Made by a program: the position numbers and the translations under genes
Assembly: GCA_029879595.1 (NCBI GenBank)
Contig: JAOUPZ010000011.1
Coordinates: 1-18,406 of the forward strand
DNA: 18,406 nucleotides
Reading direction: 5' to 3'
Source: Deltaproteobacteria bacterium
GTDB lineage: Bacteria; SAR324; JACQKK01
Shown: positions 1-7,247 of the stretch, one piece after another
Layout: each line of letters begins with the position of its first letter
Position numbering within the stretch: the first letter of the stretch is position 1
Notes under the pieces: model-generated
Seen by the model: the letters and a program-made list of their open reading frames with translations, nothing else
Database searches by the model: none
What the model was told of the DNA's origin: nothing

Positions 1-549
1 GTGTTTTGCGGCCTGCTGACCCTGTGGGGCGGGCTGGCCTGGCTGGGATTCCAGCTCCCCGCCCTGCTGAAGGCCCTGCTGGTGGTGGGAGGAGTAATGA
101 CGACGGTCTATACGGCCTTCCTGTTCGCCCAGGCCAAGGGCCGGGACTTCTGGCAGAGCCCGCTGATGTCGGTGCACATGCTGGCCCAGGGAGCCATGGC
201 CGGATCGGCGGCCTGGCTGGGGCTGGCCTGGTACCTGGATGGAGCGCTGCCGGGAACCACGGTTATTCTGCTGCAGGTGGCAATCGTGGCGCATCTTTTG
301 GTAATGCTGGTGGAATTCACCCTGCCCCATTCCTCCCGGGACGTGGAACTGGTGACCGAAATGATCCTGCATGGCCCATTTCAAAAAAGCTTCGCCGCCG
401 CCGTCATCCTGGGCAATCTGCTGCCCCTGGGGCTGCTGTCGGCCCCCGTGGACGAACTTCGGCTGGCCGCGGCGGTTCTTGTGCTGCTGTTCGCGCTGGT
501 GGTGGAGCACATCTGGGTGCGCGCGCCCCAACTGGTTTCCCTACGATAA
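1..549 (+). CDS. NrfD-family membrane quinone subunit, 5' end outside window
   Basis: This is the C-terminal part (182 visible residues) of a polytopic membrane protein. Hydrophobic segments lie near residues 28-44, 62-78, 86-106, 130-146 and 153-172. The stretch TAFLFAQAKGRDFWQSPL (about 38-55) and the ending EHIWVRAPQLVSLR are typical of the NrfD/PsrC family, whose members exchange electrons with membrane quinones in complex iron-sulfur molybdoenzymes and related complexes. Full-length relatives have about 300-450 residues and 8-10 spans, so the GTG at base 1 is most likely an internal valine and the gene starts upstream of the window. The catalytic molybdopterin subunit begins 18 bp downstream on the same strand, so the two are probably one operon and one complex. 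An Fe-S ferredoxin-like subunit would be expected just outside the window; that is inference. The family assignment is firm and the substrate is unknown. Confidence 0.85.
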   Translation: MFCGLLTLWGGLAWLGFQLPALLKALLVVGGVMTTVYTAFLFAQAKGRDFWQSPLMSVHMLAQGAMAGSAAWLGLAWYLDGALPGTTVILLQVAIVAHLLVMLVEFTLPHSSRDVELVTEMILHGPFQKSFAAAVILGNLLPLGLLSAPVDELRLAAAVLVLLFALVVEHIWVRAPQLVSLR

Positions 550-567
550 ACTAAGAGATCCAAGGCC

Positions 568-3408
568 ATGACGACAAAATCTATTATCGAGAAAATGGCG
601 GAGAGCCTCAGGCTCATCAAACCCCTGCCGGAAGCCGGTTCCATGAGAACCCCCTCGAAGGGGTTGAACATGTACCCTCCGTTCAGCCAGTGGAAGGACT
701 GGGAAGAAAACGACCCCAATGCATGGCCCCGGCGCACCAAGAAACGCTATCACCTTATTCCGACCACCTGCTTCAACTGCGAATCGGCCTGCGGTCTGCT
801 GGCCTATGTGGACAAGAAAACCGGCAAGGTCCGCAAGCTGGAAGGCAATCCCCACCACCCCGGCTCGCGGGGCGGCAACTGCGCCAAGGGCCCGGCTACC
901 ATTAACCAGATCTACGATCCGGAGCGCATCCTGTACCCCCTGAAGCGCAAGGGCCCCCGGGGCGGTGGTGAGTGGGAACGCATCTCCTGGGATCAGGCCC
1001 TGAATGAAATCGCGGAAAAAATAGGCACGGCCCTGAGGGAAAAACGCCGCAACGAGATCGTGTATCATGTGGGACGGCAGGGGCACGAAGGCTACATGGA
1101 CCGCGTGCTCAACGCCTGGGGTGTGGACGGCCACAACTCCCACACCAACATCTGCTCATCCGGGGCGCGCTTCGGGTTCGCCATCTGGCAGGGCTACGAC
1201 CGGCCCTCGCCGGACTTCGAAAATTCCAGCTTCATCCTGCTGCTTTCCAGCCACCTGGAAACCGGGCACTACTTCAATCCCCACGCCCAGCGCATCATTG
1301 AAAGCATGCTCAACGGCGCGGAACTGGCGGTGATGGACCCCCGGCTTTCCAACACGGCCAGCATGGCCAATCACTGGATGGCCACCTACCCCGGCACTGA
1401 GGCCGCCGTACTGCTGGCCATGGTGCGGGTGATCCTCATGGACGGCACCTACAACCGCGAGTTCATGGAGACATTCGTGAACTGGAAGGAGTATCTGGCC
1501 GCCCGACACCCCCGGGACCCCCAGACCTTCGAGACCTTCATCGAAAAGCTGATTGAAATTTACGCGGAGTTCACCCCGGAGTTCGCCGCCCGCGAGGCCG
1601 GTATCGAGGCCGAGCAGGTGTTGCGCGTGGCCCGCAAGATCGGGCTGGCGGGAACCAGGTTCTGCATACACAACTGGCGCGGGCCTTCCGCGGGAAGCCT
1701 GGGCGGCTGGCAGGTGGCCCGGGCGCTGCACTTTCTGACGGTGGTCACCGGGGCCATCGGCACGCCGGGCGGAACCTCGCCCAGCGCCTGGAACAAGTTC
1801 AAGCCCACCTTCTTCGACCGCCCGCCGGCCCATTCGGAGTGGAACGAGTTGCACTTTCCGCCGGAATACCCGCTGTCCCATTACGAGCCCAGCCAGATTC
1901 TGCCCCATCTGCTGCGCGAGGGCCGGGGCCGGATGGAGGTTTATTTCACACGCGTCTTCAACCCGGTGTGGACCTATCCGGACGGCTTTGCCTGGATAGA
2001 AATGCTGCGCAATGAGTCCATGGTGGGCACCCATGTGGCGCTCACCCCCACCTGGAACGAAACGGCTTTCTTCGCCGACTATGTGCTGCCCATGGGGCTG
2101 GCCACGGAAAGACACGATCTGAACAGCTACGAGACGCACTCGGGGGTCTGGATCGCCTTCCGCCAGCCCGTGCTGCGCCGCTTCGCCGAGGAGCAGGGAC
2201 GCAAGGTGGAGTTCACCCATGAGGTGAACCCGGGCGAGGTCTGGGAGGAGGACGAGTTCTGGATTGAGTTGTCCTGGCGGATGGACCCGGACGGCAGCCT
2301 GGGGGTGCAGGAGCACTTCATGTCCCCCTACCGCTCCGGGGAAAAGGTGAACATTCAGGAATACTACCGCTATATCTTTGAAAATGTGCCCGGACTGCCC
2401 GATGCCGCCGCCAGGGAGGGACTGGACGCCTATCAGTACATGGCGCGCCATGGAGCCTTTGAAGTGGAGCGGGACAGCTACCACAAGCATAATACCCAAT
2501 TGCCGGAGGAAGCCCTGAAGGGCACCAAAACCGATGATAAAAGCGGCCTGATCACAAGGGACGGCGAACCTGTCGGCCTGATGGCCGATGGAGTTCCCGT
2601 GGCGGGATTCCCCACCCCCTCGCGCAGACAGGAGTTCTGGTCGCAGACCATGGTGGAGTGGGGCTGGCCGGAATACGAGCTGCCCGGCTACATCAGGAGC
2701 CATGTGCATCCGGAAAACCTGGACTCCACCCGCAACGAGTTCGCGCTGGTGCCCAACTTCAGGCTGCCCACGCACATCCATTCGCGCTCGGCCAATTCCA
2801 AGTGGCTGGCCGAGATCGCCCACCGCAACCCGATCTGGATTCATACCTCCGATGCCGCCCGGCTGGGCGTGCAGACCGGCGACATGCTCAAGATTTCCAC
2901 GGACATCGGCTACTTCGTGGACAGGGTATGGGTATCCGAGGCCATCAAGCCCGGGGTGGTGGGTTGTTCACATCATATCGGGCGCTGGAAGCTGGAAAAC
3001 GGCCCCCACGGCAACAGCTGGATGGCTGGCACGGTGCGCATCGAGGAAGGCCCCCAGGGCCAGTGGCGGCTGATTCCCCTCAAGGGCGTGGAGCGCTTCA
3101 AAAGCACTGACCCGGACACCTCGCGCATCTTCTGGCGCGATGCCGGAGTACACCAGAACATCACCCACGCCGTGCACCCGGACCCCATCAGCGGAATGCA
3201 CGCCTGGCATCAGCGGGTGCGTCTGGAGCTGCCCGGGCCGGAAAACTACTACGGGGAGATATTCGTGGACTCCAAGAAATCCCAGGAGGTGTTCCGGGAG
3301 TGGCTGGACATGACCCGCCCCCCCAAGCGCAAGGACGGACTGCGCCGCCCCCTGTGGTTCCACCGCCCCCTGCGGCCCCAGAAGGAAGCCTTTTTCAAGA
3401 AGCGCTGA
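568..3408 (+). CDS. Molybdopterin oxidoreductase catalytic subunit (DMSO reductase superfamily)
   Basis: This 946-residue protein has the layout of a bis-molybdopterin guanine dinucleotide enzyme. Cys68, Cys71, Cys75 and Cys105 form the C-x2-C-x3-C-x29-C site for a [4Fe-4S] cluster. They are followed by the core domain (SWDQALNEIAEKIG near 140-153) and a C-terminal cofactor-capping domain that includes SRSANSKWLAEIAHRNPIWI. Cys196 in SHTNICSSGARFG sits where the metal-ligating Cys/Ser/Asp is found, which suggests a Cys-ligated enzyme like polysulfide, thiosulfate, tetrathionate or arsenate reductases and some sulfite dehydrogenases. No Tat signal is visible: the N-terminus is polar, and the PRRTKK at 54-59 is not followed by a hydrophobic stretch. 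The catalytic unit may therefore be cytoplasmic, unlike most Psr/Phs enzymes. Pairing with NrfD supports a quinone-linked respiratory complex. I cannot name the substrate. The start ATG follows AAGG at close spacing. Confidence 0.88.
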   Translation: MTTKSIIEKMAESLRLIKPLPEAGSMRTPSKGLNMYPPFSQWKDWEENDPNAWPRRTKKRYHLIPTTCFNCESACGLLAYVDKKTGKVRKLEGNPHHPGSRGGNCAKGPATINQIYDPERILYPLKRKGPRGGGEWERISWDQALNEIAEKIGTALREKRRNEIVYHVGRQGHEGYMDRVLNAWGVDGHNSHTNICSSGARFGFAIWQGYDRPSPDFENSSFILLLSSHLETGHYFNPHAQRIIESMLNGAELAVMDPRLSNTASMANHWMATYPGTEAAVLLAMVRVILMDGTYNREFMETFVNWKEYLAARHPRDPQTFETFIEKLIEIYAEFTPEFAAREAGIEAEQVLRVARKIGLAGTRFCIHNWRGPSAGSLGGWQVARALHFLTVVTGAIGTPGGTSPSAWNKFKPTFFDRPPAHSEWNELHFPPEYPLSHYEPSQILPHLLREGRGRMEVYFTRVFNPVWTYPDGFAWIEMLRNESMVGTHVALTPTWNETAFFADYVLPMGLATERHDLNSYETHSGVWIAFRQPVLRRFAEEQGRKVEFTHEVNPGEVWEEDEFWIELSWRMDPDGSLGVQEHFMSPYRSGEKVNIQEYYRYIFENVPGLPDAAAREGLDAYQYMARHGAFEVERDSYHKHNTQLPEEALKGTKTDDKSGLITRDGEPVGLMADGVPVAGFPTPSRRQEFWSQTMVEWGWPEYELPGYIRSHVHPENLDSTRNEFALVPNFRLPTHIHSRSANSKWLAEIAHRNPIWIHTSDAARLGVQTGDMLKISTDIGYFVDRVWVSEAIKPGVVGCSHHIGRWKLENGPHGNSWMAGTVRIEEGPQGQWRLIPLKGVERFKSTDPDTSRIFWRDAGVHQNITHAVHPDPISGMHAWHQRVRLELPGPENYYGEIFVDSKKSQEVFREWLDMTRPPKRKDGLRRPLWFHRPLRPQKEAFFKKR

Positions 3409-3424
3409 AAAATACAACACCTCC

Positions 3425-3461
3425 CCGGCGGTATTACAGCCGCCGGCGGAGTTACAGCCCC
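3425..3461. repeat. Imperfect 18-bp direct repeat with embedded GC-rich hairpin
   Basis: Two adjacent 18-bp units (3426-3443 and 3444-3461) share CGGCGG, then a variable pair, then TTACAGCC; a third partial CGGCGG follows. The first unit also forms an inverted repeat, CCGGCGG (3425-3431) with CCGCCGG (3440-3446), around an 8-nt loop, just past the stop of the molybdopterin gene. No T-run follows, so it is not a standard intrinsic terminator, although it could protect the 3' end of the upstream mRNA. The function is unknown. Confidence 0.5.
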
Positions 3462-3491
3462 GGCGGGATCGCGTCGGGCCCATATTCCCGT

Positions 3492-3521
3492 TTGCCATAT
3501 CCCAGGATTCGGGAGTAAAAT
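3492..3521 (+). promoter_or_regulatory. Possible sigma70-type promoter for mrp
   Basis: TTGCCA (3492-3497) and TAAAAT (3516-3521) each match the -35 and -10 consensus at five of six positions and are 18 bp apart. They sit in the only AT-rich patch of the 268-bp gap between the molybdopterin gene and mrp. Transcription would start near 3528 and leave a leader of about 150 nt. This is a by-eye prediction only. Confidence 0.4.
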
Positions 3522-3542
3522 AAAAAGATAAGATCATTGAAC

Positions 3543-3566
3543 GACCTTCAATCGGAAGGTCCTTCC
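3543..3566. promoter_or_regulatory. Overlapping inverted repeats in the mrp leader
   Basis: GACCTTC (3543-3549) and GAAGGTC (3555-3561) form a perfect 7-bp stem with a 5-nt loop. The right arm also belongs to a second palindrome, GGAAGGTCCTTCC (3554-3566). The two structures exclude each other, as in an attenuator or a protein-binding operator. Neither is followed by a T-run. They lie downstream of the proposed promoter and upstream of mrp. Confidence 0.35.
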
Positions 3567-3676
3567 AGGCGGCAGCCACAATCCCGACCCTCAAAAAGCC
3601 GGTTTGCGGCGGTTCATCCTGCGGGCCGGCAGGCCCACTAGGCAATCAATTCATTCGCAAGGTGTAAATAAAAGTC

Positions 3677-4828
3677 ATGGCTTCATTGGAAGAACAGTTT
3701 GAACAGGCATTGGCCCAAGTACTTATTGACGATTCCGGCCGGCACATCCTTGAGGTGGGCGCCGTAAAGGAATGCGTGGTCAGCGGGGATTCGGTAAAGA
3801 TCACCATGGATCTGCCGCCCGAGCAGCAGCAGCGCATCAGCCAGGAGGTCGAGGAGCGCCTCAAGAGCATCGATGGCATCAACCACGTCACCGTGCAAAC
3901 CGGTCAGGGGCAGCACGAACATGGGTCTGGCTGCGGCGGCGGACATGGCGGCGGGGGCTGCGGAGGCGGCCACAGCCATAGTCACGGTCACGGTCACGGT
4001 CACGGTCACAGTCACGGCGACGGCGGCCAGGCCCGCGAAGCCGGCCGGCCCACCCGCTCGGCATACCTGGAAAACTACCGCGCCGTGGTGGCCGTTGGCA
4101 GCGGCAAGGGCGGCGTGGGCAAATCCACCGTGGCGGTAAACCTGGCGGTGAGCCTGGCCCGCATGGGTCACAAGGTATCCCTGTTTGACGCGGACATATA
4201 CGGCCCCAGCGTGCCCATCATGATGGGAGTGAGGACCAGCAAGCCGGATATCGAAGGTGACAACACCATCATTCCCCTGGAAAAGCACGGCATCCACATG
4301 ATGTCCATCGGCAATCTGGTGGAGGAAGCCGCCGCCACCATCTGGCGCGGGCCGGTGGTGCACCAGGTGATCGATCAACTCCTCCGCGACACCAAGTGGC
4401 CGGGGGGCGACTTCATGATTATCGACATGCCGCCGGGCACCGGCGACGTGCAGCTTACCCTGAGCCAGGTGCTGGAACTGGCCGGGGCGGTGATCGTCTC
4501 CACCCCGCAGGATGTGGCCCTGCTGGATGCGGTCAAGGCCATCTCCATGTTCGCCAAGGTGAATGTGCCCGTACTGGGGCTGGTGGAAAACATGAGCGCC
4601 TTCGTGTGCCCCTCCTGCCAGACCGAAACCCCCATTTTTGACAAGGGCAACGCCCAGAAGGCCAGCGGGCAAAACGGCATTCCCTTCCTGGGAGCCGTGC
4701 CCATCGAAACCTCGGTTCGCGAGGCCGGGGATAACGGCACGCCCATCAGCGAGCTTTCGCCGGATTCGGCCAGCGCCAAGGCCTTCCGCACCATCGCGGA
4801 AAATCTGGTGGCGCAGCTTGAAAATTAA
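3677..4828 (+). CDS. mrp: Mrp/NBP35-type Fe-S cluster carrier P-loop ATPase with His-rich linker
   Basis: This 383-residue protein has three parts. Residues 4-76 are a MIP18/DUF59 domain. Residues 80-115 are a linker rich in Gly, His and Cys (including a run of alternating His-Gly, plus Cys86 and Cys95). Residues 135-383 are a ParA/MinD-like ATPase with the deviant Walker A motif GSGKGGVGKST (141-151), the switch motif DMPPGTGDVQLTLSQ and the CxxC pair Cys311/Cys314 (FVCPSCQ) that bridges an Fe-S cluster in the dimer. The family (Mrp, ApbC, NBP35) carries and transfers [4Fe-4S] clusters in the cytosol, which suits a neighbour of an Fe-S molybdoenzyme. The His-rich insert is not part of the core fold; it is encoded largely by a hexamer repeat and may bind metal. 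The start is ATG at 3677 with only a weak ribosome site (AAGGTG at long spacing). A separate promoter and a strong terminator suggest a single-gene transcript. Confidence 0.92.
   Translation: MASLEEQFEQALAQVLIDDSGRHILEVGAVKECVVSGDSVKITMDLPPEQQQRISQEVEERLKSIDGINHVTVQTGQGQHEHGSGCGGGHGGGGCGGGHSHSHGHGHGHGHSHGDGGQAREAGRPTRSAYLENYRAVVAVGSGKGGVGKSTVAVNLAVSLARMGHKVSLFDADIYGPSVPIMMGVRTSKPDIEGDNTIIPLEKHGIHMMSIGNLVEEAAATIWRGPVVHQVIDQLLRDTKWPGGDFMIIDMPPGTGDVQLTLSQVLELAGAVIVSTPQDVALLDAVKAISMFAKVNVPVLGLVENMSAFVCPSCQTETPIFDKGNAQKASGQNGIPFLGAVPIETSVREAGDNGTPISELSPDSASAKAFRTIAENLVAQLEN
3981..4016 (+). repeat. Hexamer tandem repeat encoding the His-Gly linker of Mrp
   Basis: Six consecutive copies of GTCACG (one with A for the final G) encode alternating His-Gly/Ser residues in the Mrp linker. 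Because the unit is 6 bp, slippage would lengthen or shorten the linker by whole His-X pairs without breaking the frame. Confidence 0.8.
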
Positions 4829-4847
4829 TATATCTTTCCGTAGGATC

Positions 4848-4881
4848 AAAACCGGCTGTAACTTTACGGTCGGTTTTTTTT
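4848..4881 (+). terminator. Intrinsic (Rho-independent) terminator after mrp
   Basis: A 13-bp stem (4848-4860 pairing with 4865-4877, two of them G-U pairs) closes on a 4-nt loop. Its right arm runs into eight T residues (4874-4881). It begins 19 bp after the mrp stop codon. This is the clearest terminator in the window and it separates mrp from the lipoprotein gene. Confidence 0.85.
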
Positions 4882-4901
4882 ATTTCGTCCCTCCCAACAA
4901 A

Positions 4902-4937
4902 AGTATGAATAAAGGGGACAGTATGAATAAAGGGGAC
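4902..4937. repeat. Perfect 18-bp direct repeat, two copies
   Basis: The unit AGTATGAATAAAGGGGAC is present at 4902-4919 and again, identically, at 4920-4937, between the mrp terminator and the lipoprotein gene. Each copy carries a TATGAAT that weakly resembles a -10 box, and an AAGGGGA. Repeats built on GGGGACAG are common as dispersed intergenic elements in some proteobacterial genomes; from recall, that is a possible origin. It could also be a local duplication in the promoter/leader of the lipoprotein gene. Confidence 0.75.
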
Positions 4938-4971
4938 GGACTACCTCTCAACCCTCCAACGGGGAATTATC

Positions 4972-6630
4972 ATGAAATTTAAAAACATCTTCCGGAACGC
5001 CGTGAGTGTTCTGTTCCTGCTGACTCTGATCGCCTGTGGAGGCGGCGAGGAAGACCCACCACCCGTGGATGATGGATTCGTGGAGACCCCGGAGGAGCAG
5101 GGCACGGGCACCTTTCTGTTTTTCATCGCTGATCAATATAGCGTTGCTGACCTGAAGGCGGTCAATCCGGAAACTGGCGACACCACCCTGGTGGACAGCG
5201 GGGTGGAATATTCTGATATCACCCGGGTAAAGACGGCCAGCTATACTGCCGGCGGCGGCCTAACGGACGAACGAGTCATTGCGCTGGCTTACCACAAGGA
5301 GGGCTCCCTGTACCGGGTCAACGCCGATCTGGCCACGGGCGATACTACTCCCGTGCGACTCTCCAGCGAGACGGGTCTAACAAGTTTCAACTCTGGCATG
5401 GCGGCAATTGACTATGCCAACCCGGACAACTCCCAGTATGTTTACCTTGCAACAAATGTAACCACAAGCTGGAAGATGGTGACCATGGGGATGACCTCCC
5501 TGGATGCCCCAGTGGCAGCCATGCAGCCCATACTGCCTCTGCATGACAACACCACGGGAGCCATCACCGGCTGGATCGCATACAACCTGGGCGAGTTGTT
5601 TGAAACGGACGCCGCCTTCGGCTCACCGGTTTCAGTGCTGACCGGGGCCTCCAGCTACGGGGATTTCGCCGTGGTTGCATCCAACGGCAAGGTGTTCTAT
5701 GAAAACTGGGGCAAGCTGTACGGCTACGACCCCGCCACTGACACCAACACCGAAATCCTTACCCTCAACATCTCCTCGTACTACTATCTCCACCAAGATA
5801 CCACCCACCTGTATTTCCGGGACCAGGACGCGGGGGACTCCAGCATTCAGCAAATAAAAAGGATTTCCGTCGCCGATTACACCGTGGAGCAGGTAACTAG
5901 CTATACCGTGCAGACCAACGAAAGCTTTGAAGGCATAGCCTACACCGACGCCAACGTCTGGATTTCCATCCGGTTTGACGACGGCTCTGTGGATTATAAC
6001 AAACTGATGAAGGCCCCCAAGGGCGCCGGAGCCACCGCCGCCGTCGTCTATCAGTCGGCCAACAATTCAACGGGTGATATGCAGACAATCTTTGGCTCCG
6101 GACCGGTGGTGTGGGTCGGCTGGGGCGGCACCAGCCTCTGGGCCAAGGATGACGGCACTACTTCCGCTCCTATAAACGGTTACCTGATGAAGACCTTTCC
6201 CGGCGAAGGCAGCCTATACCGGACGCGCCAGCCCAACCGGGTCATGTTAACTGACAGCAGGGAAATCTACTATGCCAGCATGGCCGCCAAGACCGCCAGA
6301 ATGGGCGCCGTCGGCTGGGACAGCGGCGGGAGCAGCTGGAACCTGATGGCCGAGCCCACCAATGGCAGAACCCTGATGAGGGCTTTTACCGGGACTTCGG
6401 ATCCGGGTGGCGATAGTATTGAGGATATCTACCTGACCCCCAACCTGGATACGGCCAACGGTCAAAACCCGGTCAAGGTGGGCAGCAGTAATAACGGGAG
6501 TTTATCTCCCAATTACATCGGTCCGGATGGCTGTACCCTGGGCGCGGGTGGAGAGGTGATGCTCACTCTGCTGGTGCTGGGCGCACTGGGCTACCAGTGG
6601 CGTCGGCGCAACGCCACGCGGCAGGGATAA
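4972..6630 (+). CDS. Lipoprotein with Cys-containing C-terminal sorting tail (JDVT-CTERM-like)
   Basis: This 552-residue exported protein starts with a lipoprotein signal: basic MKFKNIFRNA, a hydrophobic core and the lipobox LIAC with Cys22. It is followed by Gly-Gly-Gly and an acidic, proline-rich linker with no retention Asp at +2, as in many outer-membrane lipoproteins. The body (about 45-515) is rich in short strand-like segments with recurring aromatic, Asp and Gly residues and resembles a beta-propeller; I recognise no named family. The C-terminus has the three parts of a sorting signal: a signature with Cys521 (DGCTLGAGG), a hydrophobic helix (about 529-543) and the Arg cluster RRR at 544-546. 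Cys22 and Cys521 are the only cysteines in the protein. The intramembrane protease gene 36 bp downstream is the probable processing enzyme. GGGGA 7 nt before the ATG supports the start. Codon use looks less GC-biased than its neighbours by eye. Confidence 0.82.
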   Translation: MKFKNIFRNAVSVLFLLTLIACGGGEEDPPPVDDGFVETPEEQGTGTFLFFIADQYSVADLKAVNPETGDTTLVDSGVEYSDITRVKTASYTAGGGLTDERVIALAYHKEGSLYRVNADLATGDTTPVRLSSETGLTSFNSGMAAIDYANPDNSQYVYLATNVTTSWKMVTMGMTSLDAPVAAMQPILPLHDNTTGAITGWIAYNLGELFETDAAFGSPVSVLTGASSYGDFAVVASNGKVFYENWGKLYGYDPATDTNTEILTLNISSYYYLHQDTTHLYFRDQDAGDSSIQQIKRISVADYTVEQVTSYTVQTNESFEGIAYTDANVWISIRFDDGSVDYNKLMKAPKGAGATAAVVYQSANNSTGDMQTIFGSGPVVWVGWGGTSLWAKDDGTTSAPINGYLMKTFPGEGSLYRTRQPNRVMLTDSREIYYASMAAKTARMGAVGWDSGGSSWNLMAEPTNGRTLMRAFTGTSDPGGDSIEDIYLTPNLDTANGQNPVKVGSSNNGSLSPNYIGPDGCTLGAGGEVMLTLLVLGALGYQWRRRNATRQG

Positions 6631-6666
6631 CCACCGCCGGGTTTTTCATAACTTCAAGGCGGGCCT

Positions 6667-7107
6667 ATGTGGCGCGACAATACCTATCGGGCGGCCCTGG
6701 TGGCCGCCCCTTTTTTTTGGCTGGGGCTGGCCCTGACCGGCATACCCCTGGCGGACGCCGCCTGGCCCCTGGCCGCGCCTTTGGCGTTTCTGGCCGCGGT
6801 GCTTGTTTTTCCCGTGCTGGAGGAGGCTGCCTTCCGGGGACTGGTGCAGGGAGAACTGGTCCGCCTGCTGCCCCGGGGAAGCGCCCCGGTGAGCCTGCCC
6901 AACCTTATCACCAGCGCCCTGTTCGCGGGGCTGCATGTCCTGCTGCGCCCCAACCCCTGGTCGGCCCTGGTGTTCATACCCTCACTGGTCTTCGGGCACT
7001 TCCGGGAACGGCACGGCACGCTGGGCTCGCCAATTATCCTCCACGTCTGGTACAACCTGGGCACGGTGTGGCTGTTCCACCCCGCATTCCTGCAGCCGCC
7101 AGCCTGA
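6667..7107 (+). CDS. mrtJ: CPBP-family glutamic intramembrane protease, probable JDVT-CTERM sorting enzyme
   Basis: This 146-residue, strongly hydrophobic protein carries all three motifs of the CPBP/ABI family, relatives of the CAAX protease Rce1. They are EEAAFR (Glu52, Glu53, Arg57), FAGLH (Phe86, His90) and HVWYN (His126, Asn130), each in or beside a predicted membrane segment. Glu, His and Asn at these places form the active site of glutamic-type intramembrane proteases. The protein is short for the CPBP family and is close to the bare catalytic core. Haft described such proteases as dedicated partners of Cys-containing C-terminal sorting signals, naming the JDVT-CTERM partner MrtJ. The gene follows a lipoprotein with such a tail by 36 bp, probably in one transcript, so I assign MrtJ. 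The CPBP fold is secure; the MrtJ subfamily rests on this context and size. The start ATG has a weak AAGGCGGG ribosome site. Confidence 0.78.
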   Translation: MWRDNTYRAALVAAPFFWLGLALTGIPLADAAWPLAAPLAFLAAVLVFPVLEEAAFRGLVQGELVRLLPRGSAPVSLPNLITSALFAGLHVLLRPNPWSALVFIPSLVFGHFRERHGTLGSPIILHVWYNLGTVWLFHPAFLQPPA

Positions 7108-7151
7108 GCACCAGGAAAAACGCAGGAGAGGCAATCTGTTTTGTATTGTTG

Positions 7152-7177
7152 TAGAATGACAACAGGATATTTCCTGT
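7152..7177 (+). promoter_or_regulatory. Possible promoter -10 and operator palindrome before the cyclase gene
   Basis: TAGAAT (7152-7157) matches the -10 consensus at five of six positions, though no convincing -35 is seen 16-18 bp upstream. Directly after it, ACAGGA (7162-7167) and TCCTGT (7172-7177) form a perfect inverted repeat with a 4-bp spacer. The dyad would cover the transcription start, where a repressor or other dimeric regulator could act. It also supports starting translation downstream, at 7248 rather than at the GTG at 7176 inside the dyad. Confidence 0.35.
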
Positions 7178-7247
7178 GGCAGGGTTCAGGAAGAATTCCG
7201 GCGGCAGGCCTTCATTTCAACTTAACCAGTTTGCTGAAAATTTTGCC

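Noticed and set aside
1156..2844. Long antisense open frame (562 residues) opposite the molybdopterin gene
   Set aside because: It mirrors codon positions of a clearly recognisable gene in high-GC DNA. Its product is low-complexity Gly/His/Pro-rich sequence with no family features.
3683..4849. 388-residue antisense frame opposite mrp, with a valine-threonine repeat
   Set aside because: The repeat is simply the reverse of the His-Gly hexamer array, and the sense strand holds the complete Mrp motifs.
4905..4982. Possible leader peptide beginning MNKGDSMNKGD that overlaps the lipoprotein start
   Set aside because: It is created by the 18-bp direct repeat. No ribosome site precedes its ATG and no known regulatory leader pattern is present.
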